Positions 7,106 to 14,878 of a stretch of 40,349 nucleotides of DNA are shown piece after piece; the stretch's first letter is position 1; every line of letters begins with the position of its first letter. Source of the DNA: DASYXW01 sp035934405 (lineage in GTDB: Bacteria > Acidobacteriota > Terriglobia > UBA7540); contig DASYXW010000023.1 of NCBI GenBank assembly GCA_035934405.1, positions 1 to 40,349 on the forward strand. The letters run 5' to 3'. The translations under genes were made by a program, and so were the position numbers. Under the pieces are notes generated by a model. The model did not search any database and had not been told where the DNA came from. It saw only the letters and a list, made by a program, of their open reading frames with translations.

Positions 7106-8806
7106 CTACGGCTTAATCACCAAGAAGTTGCCCATCACCAGCGCATCGATGCCCGAGCAGTAAAAGCTGCGAATCGCCTCACGCGGATCGCAGACCAAAG
7201 GCTCCCCGAAGAGGTTAAACGACGTATTCACCAGGACGGGCGCGGGGGCCGTTGCGCCGAACTGGCGCAACAGCGCCCAAAAGCGCGGGTTCACCTGCCG
7301 CTCGACCGTATGCACGCGGACGGCGCAATCATTAAACGCGAATCGCTTGAGTTCGCGGCCGGCTTCCTTGAGCGTGCCGATGGACGACATGAAGCGGCAA
7401 TTCGCCGTCGAGTCGAAAAGCCCCGGCGCGTCCTCGGAGGGAACCGATAGTCCGAAGGGGTGAAAGTCCTCCCGGTGCTTGACGTACCGGTTCAGGTTCT
7501 CCATCACGTAGGGGGAAAAAGCCGAGGCGACAATGGTGCGATTGCCGAGCGCGCGGTGACCGTATTCAAGCCGGCCCTGATACCAGGCCACGATCTTATC
7601 GTCGTGAAGCAGCCGCGCGGTCTCTTCCACCAAGTGCTTTTCGCTGGGAATGTACCGGTAGATGGTCTTGCAGTTGTCGAGCACGGACTTGATCTCCGCC
7701 TCTCCGAACTGCGGGCCGAGAAAGAGATGCCGCAACGGCTGCCGCGCAACCGAGCCTTCGAGGTGCTTGCGGCCGAGGTAAGCCGCGCCCAGAGCCGTGC
7801 CGGGATTGCCGGAGACCGGCTGGGCAAAGACGCGCTCGAAGCCGGCGTGGCGTTCGAGCGCATGAACCAGCATGACGTTCAGAAAGACTCCGCCGGCCAC
7901 GCACAGGTATTTCGCGCCGGTCTTTTCACGATAGGTCTCGGCCAGCTTGATGACCGCCTCTTCGAGGTAGTCCTGGGCGCTGCGGGCAATGTGGGCCGCG
8001 TGCGGAGTGCCGCGGAGCACGGCGCCTTCCTGTATATCGAGCTCCCGAAGAGTCGCCGCAGAAAACACCGAGCGGCCGGAGGGCGCGCTGGAGACCCGCT
8101 CCAGATCGAGCGAAGGAAGACCGTCGTCACCGGTTCGAAACAGCTTGCGAAAGACCGGTAAGAACTGCGGCGCTCCCTCCTTGCTCAGCCATTGAACTTT
8201 GTGCTCGTCCTTGCCGGGGCGGAAACCCAGGAGTTCCGTCACACGGGAGTAAAACCAGCCGAGCGAGTTCGGAAACGGCATGGACTGCAGGGGTTTGATC
8301 TCCGCACCTTCGCCCAGCGCGAGCGACCCGGACCACATGTCACCAGACTGGTCGAGTGTGAGCACCAGGGCGCGGTCGAAATCGCTCGGGTAGAAAGCGC
8401 TCGCGGCGTGGCACAGATGATGCTCGAAGTTGACGAGCGGAGTTTTGGGGCCGAGTGACCGTTGAAGCTGCTGCAACTGGTTCAGCTTCCAGAAGAGGCC
8501 GTCTTGCGCGCCCATGGCGTACGAAGAAGCTCCAGCGCGCGAGACGAACGCCGTGAGCCGGCCACCTTCGTCGCGCAGCCAGGCGTGCTTGGGACGGCTG
8601 GCAACGCCGGCGAGCGAGAGATCGGAGGCGCAGGCGCCCGACTGCCGCAGGCACTGGTCAATAGCAAGCTGCGGGACTCCCGCCGGCGCGGTCGAGGCAC
8701 GGCTGAGCTTGTCCTCTTCAATCGCCGCCAGAAATCCTTGGCTGCCCAACAAGGCGGCGGAGGTGTCGTGTTCGAGATCGGAAACGCCGAGGATAAGCAT
8801 CGTCAT
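7106..8806 (-). CDS. second NodU/CmcH-family O-carbamoyltransferase
   Basis: A 566-residue protein, diverged from the enzyme at 4391-6172. It keeps the family signatures LEHDTSAALL, NFEHHLCHAASAFY, LTLDQSGDMWSG, CVAGGVFLNVML and, at the C-terminus, NTSFNLFGEPLV. The usual GPRALG of the carbamoyl-phosphate site reads GHRALG here (WYQGRLEYGHRALGNRTIV). Two neighbouring start codons (8806 and 8800) are possible and neither has a strong ribosome-binding site. It has its own upstream region carrying the motif at 8915-8944. It probably carbamoylates a different position or acceptor from the first enzyme. The low similarity between the two argues against a recent duplication. Confidence 0.92.
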   Translation of the reverse strand: MTMLILGVSDLEHDTSAALLGSQGFLAAIEEDKLSRASTAPAGVPQLAIDQCLRQSGACASDLSLAGVASRPKHAWLRDEGGRLTAFVSRAGASSYAMGAQDGLFWKLNQLQQLQRSLGPKTPLVNFEHHLCHAASAFYPSDFDRALVLTLDQSGDMWSGSLALGEGAEIKPLQSMPFPNSLGWFYSRVTELLGFRPGKDEHKVQWLSKEGAPQFLPVFRKLFRTGDDGLPSLDLERVSSAPSGRSVFSAATLRELDIQEGAVLRGTPHAAHIARSAQDYLEEAVIKLAETYREKTGAKYLCVAGGVFLNVMLVHALERHAGFERVFAQPVSGNPGTALGAAYLGRKHLEGSVARQPLRHLFLGPQFGEAEIKSVLDNCKTIYRYIPSEKHLVEETARLLHDDKIVAWYQGRLEYGHRALGNRTIVASAFSPYVMENLNRYVKHREDFHPFGLSVPSEDAPGLFDSTANCRFMSSIGTLKEAGRELKRFAFNDCAVRVHTVERQVNPRFWALLRQFGATAPAPVLVNTSFNLFGEPLVCDPREAIRSFYCSGIDALVMGNFLVIKP

Positions 8807-8914
8807 CGAGACCAGAGATCAAAAGTCAAAAGGGGGCTGCCCCTCACTCCATCAAGCCTGCCAGCGAAGCAGGTATTTTCCGTTCGGGCAGCACTGTCAG
8901 GTACGTATCTGCTG

Positions 8915-8944
8915 ATTCTAAACCACATGGTGGGTTTGATCCAA
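8915..8944 (-). promoter_or_regulatory. shared upstream motif, copy 1 (before the second carbamoyltransferase)
   Basis: Read on the reverse strand: GGATCAAACCCACC, then ATGTGGTTTAGAAT. About 25 of 28 bases match copy 2 at 10415-10444, and a shorter core (GGA, two bases, AAACC-Y-AC-S-AT) matches copy 3 at 31952-31969. The arms AAACCCAC and GTGGTTT make it an imperfect dyad, as expected for a regulator site. It lies about 110 nt before the start codon. Confidence 0.6.
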
Positions 8945-9000
8945 ACCCCTTGATTCCCATCTTGGCTCCGGCACGAATCCGGCCTCGGCACCATGCATGC

Positions 9001-10299
9001 TCAATTCGCCAGTCTCGCGCCCGTTGGTTCCTGACTTCCGACTCCAGCCAAAAAAGCCGCCACCTTCGCGCCCACCGCCTGCGTTCCGCGCCCGGTCATG
9101 TGGCAGACGTCGATGAAGTCGGGCTTAAGGTCCATCGTGTCGGGACCGCCATCGCGAAGTGCAACGTCGGTGCGCATCAGCGTGACGCCGTGCCCCCCGG
9201 CATACGCCGCGAACTCTTTCTGCAGAGGGCCATCGGTATCGTAACGGCCGGTGCGCGGGTCGAGCGAACAAAAGTCAAGAAACACCGGCGTGACGCCGCG
9301 CGAACGAAGGTCCGCGAGGATGCGGTCGAGACACGTCCGGTAGAACGAGTTGTAGTCACCCTTGGTCAGAGCCGTGCTGTTGGTGCCGGGAATCAGCTTG
9401 CCCTTGAGGCGGTCGTAGTAGTGCCGCGCCCAGTTCTCGACGATAAGGTTGTAGAGCGCGAGGCTCCGAAGGTGATTCTTCCACAGCACGCGCTCTTCAA
9501 ACAGGCGCTTGGTTCGCTCGTCACCGTACACCAGCTCGCCAAGCGTGCCTTCGTTCATACTGTACCCGACGATGACGATCTGCGGACGTAGCCCGCGGTT
9601 CCACAGGTAAAGGAACTTCTGCTGGATGAGCGACATGGGATAGGCGTCCACGCCGCCGTTCAGAACCTGGTAACGGCCGGGAAACTTCGCGTCGAGCGCC
9701 TTCTGGAGCTCGGCAGGAAATGTATGCTGGTCGTCCACGCCGTAGCCGTAGGTGATCGAGTCACCGAGGCACAGGACGGTGGTCTTGGCGCCGCTCATGT
9801 CCACCGGGCCGCCACGCAGCCCGTAATCGTTGATATGGGAAACCGTCAGCGAAATCTTTTCGATGTACTTCTGATCGGGGACCGGCGTGAAAAGCAGGTC
9901 ACCCTGCCGCTCGTACAGAAGCGCGCGATGGTAGCTGAAGCAGCGCAGCGAAAACTCCGCCACGACAACCAGGAGCAGCATCACGACCAGGGAGCGGACG
10001 TAAGGAGAAAACAGGGACGCCCCAAAGGGCTTGCGGACGGCAGGGTCGGTCGAGAGGGAGCGGGAGATGTAGCCGACGCGCCCGCAGGTCTTACCGAGCG
10101 CAGCGACAAAGTAAATGAGGTAAATCGCCGCCAGCGCCGGGATGACGTTGAGCCAGTCGAAGTCAATGCTGGGGGCTACAACCCGGTTGAATAAGATCAC
10201 CAGCAAGGCGACAACGAAGAGGACGAGCCACTTCCGCGACCCCTTCGGCTCGCCGGCAACGCCGGCCGCTTGCGCTCGGACATCGAAGGCTGATGCCAC
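9001..10299 (-). CDS. membrane-anchored SGNH/GDSL hydrolase-like protein
   Basis: 432 residues. Three hydrophobic segments occupy the N-terminal third (about residues 23-40, 51-70 and 100-118), so the catalytic domain should lie outside the cytoplasmic membrane. The domain has block I CLGDSITYGYG with the likely nucleophile Ser181, an N-containing block III (VIVGYSMNEG), and a C-terminal DVCHMT that should supply the Asp-x-x-His pair. Such proteins act on O-acyl groups of glycans or resemble the AlgX/AlgJ acetylation proteins. The GTG start is inferred; GAGGGGG lies upstream at a longer than usual distance. The gene sits alone between two copies of the shared motif. Confidence 0.82.
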   Translation of the reverse strand: MASAFDVRAQAAGVAGEPKGSRKWLVLFVVALLVILFNRVVAPSIDFDWLNVIPALAAIYLIYFVAALGKTCGRVGYISRSLSTDPAVRKPFGASLFSPYVRSLVVMLLLVVVAEFSLRCFSYHRALLYERQGDLLFTPVPDQKYIEKISLTVSHINDYGLRGGPVDMSGAKTTVLCLGDSITYGYGVDDQHTFPAELQKALDAKFPGRYQVLNGGVDAYPMSLIQQKFLYLWNRGLRPQIVIVGYSMNEGTLGELVYGDERTKRLFEERVLWKNHLRSLALYNLIVENWARHYYDRLKGKLIPGTNSTALTKGDYNSFYRTCLDRILADLRSRGVTPVFLDFCSLDPRTGRYDTDGPLQKEFAAYAGGHGVTLMRTDVALRDGGPDTMDLKPDFIDVCHMTGRGTQAVGAKVAAFLAGVGSQEPTGARLAN

Positions 10300-10324
10300 T
10301 TACGGGTGCCCCCTCAGTGAATTG

Positions 10325-10341
10325 CCGGCCTGGCAGGCCGG
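10325..10341 (-). other. GC-rich hairpin in the leader of the SGNH gene
   Basis: CCGGCCT and AGGCCGG form a perfect 7-bp stem with a 3-nt loop, in the untranslated leader between the motif at 10415 and the GTG at 10299. No T run follows, so an mRNA-structure role or a REP-like palindrome is more likely than termination. Confidence 0.35.
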
Positions 10342-10365
10342 TGCGGACGATCCAGCCTCCAATGG

Positions 10366-10381
10366 GCAGCTTATTTGCCAA
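10366..10381 (-). promoter_or_regulatory. candidate sigma-54 (-24/-12) promoter
   Basis: Reverse-strand TTGGCA-AATAAG-CTGC has GG and GC separated by exactly 10 nt and matches the TTGGCA half of the sigma-54 consensus. It is about 50 nt downstream of the dyad motif at 10415-10444, an arrangement seen for enhancer-binding-protein targets. The equivalent segment before the second carbamoyltransferase is similar, but its spacing is one base short. Confidence 0.3.
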
Positions 10382-10414
10382 TCGGGGTAGCAACGTAACG
10401 ACAATATCTCACTC

Positions 10415-10444
10415 ATTCTAAACAACATCGTGGGTTTGTTCCGA
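10415..10444 (-). promoter_or_regulatory. shared upstream motif, copy 2 (before the SGNH gene)
   Basis: Reverse strand: TCGGAACAAACCCACG, then ATGTTGTTTAGAAT. It is nearly identical to copy 1 at 8915-8944 and shares its core with copy 3 at 31952-31969. The similarity to copy 1 continues downstream: both have TGCT, CC-CGA, GG and AAATA in the same order about 22 nt later. It lies about 116 nt before the start codon. Confidence 0.6.
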
Positions 10445-10470
10445 GATCGCTTTTCCGTCCGTTCAGGGAC

Positions 10471-10501
10471 TGCCGGGGCGATTCAATCCTCCGCCTCGGC
10501 A
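10471..10501 (-). terminator. hairpin after the epimerase gene
   Basis: TGCCGGGGCG (10471-10480) and CGCCTCGGCA (10492-10501) form a 10-bp stem with one mismatch, about 40 nt after the stop codon of the SDR gene and before the motif at 10415-10444. There is no T run. Its position suggests the end of the long upstream transcript. Confidence 0.3.
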
Positions 10502-10540
10502 GGCCCTTGTGGAAACAACTGTTGCTGTCGTATCACTGAC

Positions 10541-11557
10541 CTACCTCGTGGTGAGCATGGCTTCCAACTTGGCCGAGACCTCTTCGCGTTTACGGTCTTT
10601 CACGTACCAGTCGATGGTGCGGTGCAGGCCGTCCATGAACATGACCTGCGGCTCCCAGCCGATGAGCTTCTTAGCCAGTGAGTTTTCCGCCACGCGGTTG
10701 AGCGGGCCGGTAGGCATTTCCGGGTGCAGCTCAAACTTGGGGCTGTAACCCATATAGCGGCAGACTTCCTTGGCGGCATCAATCACCTTGATGCGCTCCA
10801 TGGTGCCAAGATTGACTGCCGTGCCGTCGTCAATGTTCTCGGCGGCGAGGATGGTGCCCCGCACGATGTCATCAATGTAAGTCCAGTTGCGGATCTGCTC
10901 GCCGTTACCCCAGACGATGAACGGGTCCTGTTTGATGAAGCCGCGGGCAATCATGGCAATGACGGCGTGGTTCTCCACGCCGCGCGGCCCGTAGACGGTG
11001 AAGTAGCGGCAAGAGGCTGCCTTCATGCCCCAGTCCTTGTGATAGGCGCGCAAGGTCATCTCGGCCATCAGCTTCGCCCAGCCGTACATGTTGTCGGCGT
11101 CGTAGGGCGGGCCGACCATGTCCTCGGTGAGATAGAGGATCTCGTTCGGGTGGGTCTGCAGCAGGTTGGGATAGGCGCAACCCGACGAAGCGTAAGTGAC
11201 TTTGTCCACCCCGGCCTTGTAGCACGCCCGGAAAAGCACGCCATCGAGCATCAGGTTCATGGCGCAGGCGGCCTGGTGCAGGTCCACGTAGCCACGGCCC
11301 CCGTGGTCAGCGGCGAGGTGAAACACGTGACTCATCCCTTCGACCACGCGGTCAGCAACGCCCGGCTCGCGCAAATCCTTCTCGATAAACTCCACCTTGC
11401 CTTGTTCAACATCGTGGCGGATGTTGTCGAGCTTGCCGCTCGACAGGTCATCCACCACCCGCACGCGCGCTCCGCGCGCGAGCAACTGCTCCACCAGGTT
11501 GGAGCCGATGAAGGAAGCTCCTCCGGTCACCAGAACGTTACGACCTTTCCAATCCAT
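10541..11557 (-). CDS. NAD-dependent sugar epimerase (GDP-mannose 3,5-epimerase-like SDR)
   Basis: 338 residues from the ATG at 11557, preceded by GGGAGGAGAG; the frame is open further upstream, but that part is a shadow of the neighbouring gene. It is an extended SDR with the TGGASFIGSN nucleotide loop (residues 11-20), HLAADHGGRGY, the catalytic YGWAK (Tyr158, Lys162), and SSGCAYP at 124-130. In GDP-mannose 3,5-epimerases the same place reads SSACIYP, with a Cys acting as proton donor; here Cys127 is kept. The activated sugar substrate is nevertheless uncertain; UDP-sugar 4-epimerase or dehydratase activity is possible. It lies 17 nt after the WecG-type gene and is the last gene of the long polysaccharide operon. 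Confidence 0.85.
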   Translation of the reverse strand: MDWKGRNVLVTGGASFIGSNLVEQLLARGARVRVVDDLSSGKLDNIRHDVEQGKVEFIEKDLREPGVADRVVEGMSHVFHLAADHGGRGYVDLHQAACAMNLMLDGVLFRACYKAGVDKVTYASSGCAYPNLLQTHPNEILYLTEDMVGPPYDADNMYGWAKLMAEMTLRAYHKDWGMKAASCRYFTVYGPRGVENHAVIAMIARGFIKQDPFIVWGNGEQIRNWTYIDDIVRGTILAAENIDDGTAVNLGTMERIKVIDAAKEVCRYMGYSPKFELHPEMPTGPLNRVAENSLAKKLIGWEPQVMFMDGLHRTIDWYVKDRKREEVSAKLEAMLTTR

Positions 11558-11574
11558 GATTCTCTCCTCCCGAG

Positions 11575-12366
11575 TTAGTTGAATTCCTTGAGTTTCAAAA
11601 TCTCCAAACCAACGTTCCAGACAAACTGCGAACCGTAGACGATGTAGCGCCGCCAGAGCCGCCGGGGCTCTGTGGTAAGCCGAAAGAGCCACTCGAGCCC
11701 ACGCTCGCGCATCCAGCGTGGCGCCTGCCGCACGCGGCCGGTGTGGAAATCGAACGCCGCGCCCACGCCCAGCATCACCGGCACGCGCAGGCGGTCCCGA
11801 TGCGCGTACATCCAGCGTTCCTGCTTGGGCGTGCTCAAACCCACCCAGAGCAGGTCGGGGGCTGCGGCGCGAATTTGGGCCGCCAGCGCCTCTTCCTCTT
11901 CCTCGGTCAGAGGCCGAAAAGGCGGCGAGTAAGTGCCGACCACCTGGGCGCCGAACCGTTCCTTGAACCGCACCGCGAGAGCATCGGCCACGCCCGGCGC
12001 GCTGCCGTAAAAGAAGTGGCGGTAGCGCGGCCCGGTCTGCTGGAACAGAGTCTCCATCAGTTCCGGGCCGTAGACGCGCCGCCGCATGGACGAATATCCC
12101 TGGCGGCGTCCGAGCCAGACGAGCGGCATGCCGTCCGGCACCACCAGAGATGCGGCATTGTGAATCTCGCGGAGTTGCAGGTCGCGCAACGATTCGGTGA
12201 CGCCATGCATGCCCGTGACGGTGACGTAGTGACCCGTCTCGCCCCGGCGCACCCATTCCTCAATCCGGGCAATGGCGCCGGGAATCTGCACGGCGCTGAC
12301 GTTGACACCGAGGACACCGAAGCGAGGCGCTTCCGCGACTGGTTTAGTTAGGGTTTGCGCGCCCAT
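11575..12366 (-). CDS. WecG/TagA/CpsF-family glycosyltransferase (GT26)
   Basis: 263 residues, the usual length. Family signatures are GMHGVTES, VPDGMPLVWLGR, VYGPELM, FFYGSAPGVADALAV, WVGLSTPKQERWM and GVGAAFDFHTGRVRQAPRWMRERGLEWLFRL. The family transfers ManNAc-type or related sugars from UDP onto lipid-linked intermediates at the inner face of the membrane. The start overlaps the end of the GT4 gene by 23 bp, so the two are translationally coupled. It should add one residue to the undecaprenyl-linked repeat unit; its donor sugar cannot be read from sequence. Confidence 0.92.
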   Translation of the reverse strand: MGAQTLTKPVAEAPRFGVLGVNVSAVQIPGAIARIEEWVRRGETGHYVTVTGMHGVTESLRDLQLREIHNAASLVVPDGMPLVWLGRRQGYSSMRRRVYGPELMETLFQQTGPRYRHFFYGSAPGVADALAVRFKERFGAQVVGTYSPPFRPLTEEEEEALAAQIRAAAPDLLWVGLSTPKQERWMYAHRDRLRVPVMLGVGAAFDFHTGRVRQAPRWMRERGLEWLFRLTTEPRRLWRRYIVYGSQFVWNVGLEILKLKEFN

Positions 12367-13540
12367 ACGCTGCGATCGTCCGCTGGTAGATTTCCATCAG
12401 CATCGGATAATTTTTCTCGGCGGTATACTTTGTCTCGTATTCCCGCCGCGCCTGTCTCCCCATCTCCCTGATTTCGTCGGGATGGTCCCAAGCCCAATCC
12501 ACTTTTCTCGCCAGATCATCGGGGTCGCCCGGGTTGAAATGAAGTCCCGTGCGGCCGTCGTCCACGATCTCCTGCATCGCGCCCAGGCGCGAGCAGATGA
12601 CCGCGGTGCTGCAGGCATAAGCTTCGGCGATCGTCACGGGGAAGTTCTCATACCACTCGCTCGAAAACACCAGGAATCGCGCGCCATTCACGGCGGCGAG
12701 GGTTTGCGGGCGCGACAATTGACCCTGAAACCGGACCGACGAGAGGTTCAACTCCTCCGTTTGGGCTTCGAGTTCTTCGCGTTCGGGGCCGCCACCCACC
12801 ACCAGCAGCGGGATCGGTTTCGGCAGGCGGCTCCAGGCGGCGAGCAGCGTACTGACCCGCTTTTCGGGGGAGAGCCGGCCGACAAACAGAGCATAGTCGC
12901 CGTCGCCCGAGCGCGCGCCCGGGTCGGGATGGACAAAGTTCGGCTTCACGAACATCTTCTCCGCCGGCAGCCCTCCCTCCATGAACTTGCTGCGAGCGAA
13001 CTCGCTGAGGCAGATAAAGCCGTCGACGCCGCGGGACCAGGTCTCGCGGCGCTGGTGCACCGCCAGCATGAGGGCGACGATCGCCGTCTGGGTGCGCGAA
13101 CCGTGATAACAAGCGTGCCTGATGCCCCGCCACAAAGTGTGATCGAGGCACTCCTCGCACACTTTGCCGCTGCGGAAAAACGTGGCCGCCGGACAAAAGA
13201 AGCGATAGTTGTGCAAGGTCTGAACGACCGGAACCCCCGCTTCCCGGCACGCCGAAAAAATAGCCGGAGAAATCATGATAAACGTGTTATGGACGTGAAC
13301 CAGCTCAGGTTTCTCGCGCCGGAGCAGGTCAAGGACTTCCTGCCGCGAGTCACCGTTCCATATGGTTCTCGGAGCAAGCGCCAACCGGCGGAGCGCCGAA
13401 TACGCCACAATCTCCCAGTTGCTGCGCCGGTAGGTTACGACGTCGTGCCCGGCGCTTTCGAGGAGCCGCCGTTCCTGCTCGAAGACGATGTCCTCGCCTC
13501 CCGGCTGCTGGTACGAATTGTGAACGAGCAGGACTTTCAC
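12344..13540 (-). CDS. GT4-family glycosyltransferase
   Basis: 398 residues from a GTG at 13540 (GGAAG 5 nt upstream); the frame also reaches 13603. It is a GT-B fold retaining transferase with an N-terminal KVLLVHNSYQQPGGEDIVF Rossmann start, YRRSNWE, a cysteine-containing CPAATFFRSGKVCEECLD insert, VGRLSPEKRVSTLL in the second domain, and the donor-binding E-x7-E region (SSEWYENFPVTIAEAYACSTAVI). The Cys-rich insert is often seen in GT4 enzymes of capsule clusters. A 177-bp gap holding a hairpin separates it from the GH10 gene upstream. It presumably extends the repeat unit. Confidence 0.92.
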   Translation of the reverse strand: MKVLLVHNSYQQPGGEDIVFEQERRLLESAGHDVVTYRRSNWEIVAYSALRRLALAPRTIWNGDSRQEVLDLLRREKPELVHVHNTFIMISPAIFSACREAGVPVVQTLHNYRFFCPAATFFRSGKVCEECLDHTLWRGIRHACYHGSRTQTAIVALMLAVHQRRETWSRGVDGFICLSEFARSKFMEGGLPAEKMFVKPNFVHPDPGARSGDGDYALFVGRLSPEKRVSTLLAAWSRLPKPIPLLVVGGGPEREELEAQTEELNLSSVRFQGQLSRPQTLAAVNGARFLVFSSEWYENFPVTIAEAYACSTAVICSRLGAMQEIVDDGRTGLHFNPGDPDDLARKVDWAWDHPDEIREMGRQARREYETKYTAEKNYPMLMEIYQRTIAAYGRANPN

Positions 13541-13628
13541 AGAGCCTTCCGGAGCAAGCGCCGAGGCCTGCTGATGTCGAGAGTGCCGCCGCCCGCGCAG
13601 CATACCGCAGCCGCTCCAACTCCCTGGC

Positions 13629-13648
13629 TTTGCCCTGACTTGGGCAAA
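13629..13648 (-). other. hairpin between the GH10 and GT4 genes
   Basis: TTTGCCC (13629-13635) and GGGCAAA (13642-13648) pair perfectly over 7 bp around a 6-nt loop, and GGCTTC-G-GAAGCC (13650-13662) forms a second palindrome beside it. They lie between two same-strand genes of the operon and have no T run on the transcribed strand. They could be an mRNA-processing or partial-termination structure, or a repeat of the genome. Confidence 0.3.
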
Positions 13649-13717
13649 AGGCTTCGGAAGCCACGCGCTGCCCCCAAAACACCGGCTGCCTCCACCCTTT
13701 TTTCGGCAGTTCGGTGG

Positions 13718-14878
13718 CTAATGGTGAGTTGCCTGATCTTTCAGCGCATCGAGGACGCCAAAATACGCCGGCTTCCTGCCATATCGCTCATCAAACAGCA
13801 AAGGTCGGGCATCCGGCAGCCGATGGTTCTGACGCTGCGCGAGCCAAGTGTGAGCGTCCGAGATGCCCCAGGTGTAGAAACCTTTACACCCGGAGTCCGC
13901 GAGGCAGGCACCGAGGGCGGCGGCATAAATCTCTTTCTGGTTGGCCCAGGGGTCGGAAAAGGCGCCGGCGGGTCCCTGATAAACATCCATTTCCGTGATC
14001 AACACCTGCACCCCGGCCTGGCGGGCGCCGGCCAGGAAGGAACGAAACTCGTCGAGCCAACCCGGACGCAGCGGAGCTTCGAGGTGCATCTCGACGCCGA
14101 TCGCATCGATGGGAGCGCCGGCCGACTTCAGTTTCTTCACCAACTGCAGGAACTCCGCGGCGCGGTCTTTGTCCACGCCCTGATGGCCCAGTGTTTCGTT
14201 CAAGACCAGGAGCGCGTGGGGGTTTGCCTCGTGGGCATAATGGAACGCCCTGGTCAAGTACTCTTCCCGGCCGAGAACAACCTCCCAGGGGTTGTTGTGA
14301 CTCAAAGGCTCGTCGGCCACCTCCCAGGCGTAATAGGAGTCGCCGCCGTGCCGGACCACGGTCTGGATCTGGGTTTTCATCACCGCATCGAGCCGGTCCG
14401 CCGACCAGCCAAAAGTGCGTCCCAGGGCTCGCCGCGCTGGGGAACAGACCCACCCCGGCGAAGTATTGCACCGGTACAACAGGCAGTCTCCAAAGAGCTT
14501 GAGATGGTGTTCCTGGGCGAACGCCATGTCCCGATCCATGCCGCTGAAGTTAAACTGGCCCTCCTCCGGTTGCGTCAGGTTCATGAATGTGAACGACACG
14601 GCGGCATTAAATTCCTTAGCCAAGATCGCGCGATACTGCGGGTCCTCGTTCCAGATGCGCCCGGGGATCGGAGCGCCGACCTGGAATCCAATCTTGTCGG
14701 CGTACTGCCGCAGCGTGTTCTTGTCGGCCGGCCTCGCTGATTCCCGAGTCCAAGCAGCCGCCAGCAAAGGGACACAGAGCAGTATCACCGGAACGTTCTT
14801 CCTAGACTGCACGGATACCTGCCAATTCAAGCCACTCCTGCTGCCAGAGCCCCCTGCCGATCGAGACTTGCAGCGCAT
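13718..14878 (-). CDS. secreted GH10-family glycoside hydrolase (xylanase-like)
   Basis: 386 residues. The ATG at 14878 overlaps the stop codon of the Wzy gene (TGATG). A basic N-terminus and a hydrophobic segment (VPVILLCVPLLAAAW) form a signal peptide. The TIM barrel shows the GH10 acid/base Glu in AWEVADEPLS (about residue 190) and the nucleophile Glu in VLITEMDVY (about 296), plus YTWGISD near the end. The conserved GH10 strand GHTLVWH reads GDCLLYRCN here, so a substrate-contact His is lost and plant xylan may not be its target. Encoded in a locus that also appears to make UDP-xylose, it may trim or release the polymer itself. Confidence 0.87.
   Translation of the reverse strand: MRCKSRSAGGSGSRSGLNWQVSVQSRKNVPVILLCVPLLAAAWTRESARPADKNTLRQYADKIGFQVGAPIPGRIWNEDPQYRAILAKEFNAAVSFTFMNLTQPEEGQFNFSGMDRDMAFAQEHHLKLFGDCLLYRCNTSPGWVCSPARRALGRTFGWSADRLDAVMKTQIQTVVRHGGDSYYAWEVADEPLSHNNPWEVVLGREEYLTRAFHYAHEANPHALLVLNETLGHQGVDKDRAAEFLQLVKKLKSAGAPIDAIGVEMHLEAPLRPGWLDEFRSFLAGARQAGVQVLITEMDVYQGPAGAFSDPWANQKEIYAAALGACLADSGCKGFYTWGISDAHTWLAQRQNHRLPDARPLLFDERYGRKPAYFGVLDALKDQATHH

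Noticed and set aside
10541..12256. A longer 571-residue version of the epimerase
   Set aside because: The extra N-terminal part is a shadow of the WecG-type gene. The ATG at 11557 has a strong ribosome-binding site and starts at the natural SDR N-terminus.
12272..14740. An 822-codon forward open frame across three reverse genes
   Set aside because: It is antisense to the WecG, GT4 and GH10 genes, all of which show family motifs; it has no start site or domain.
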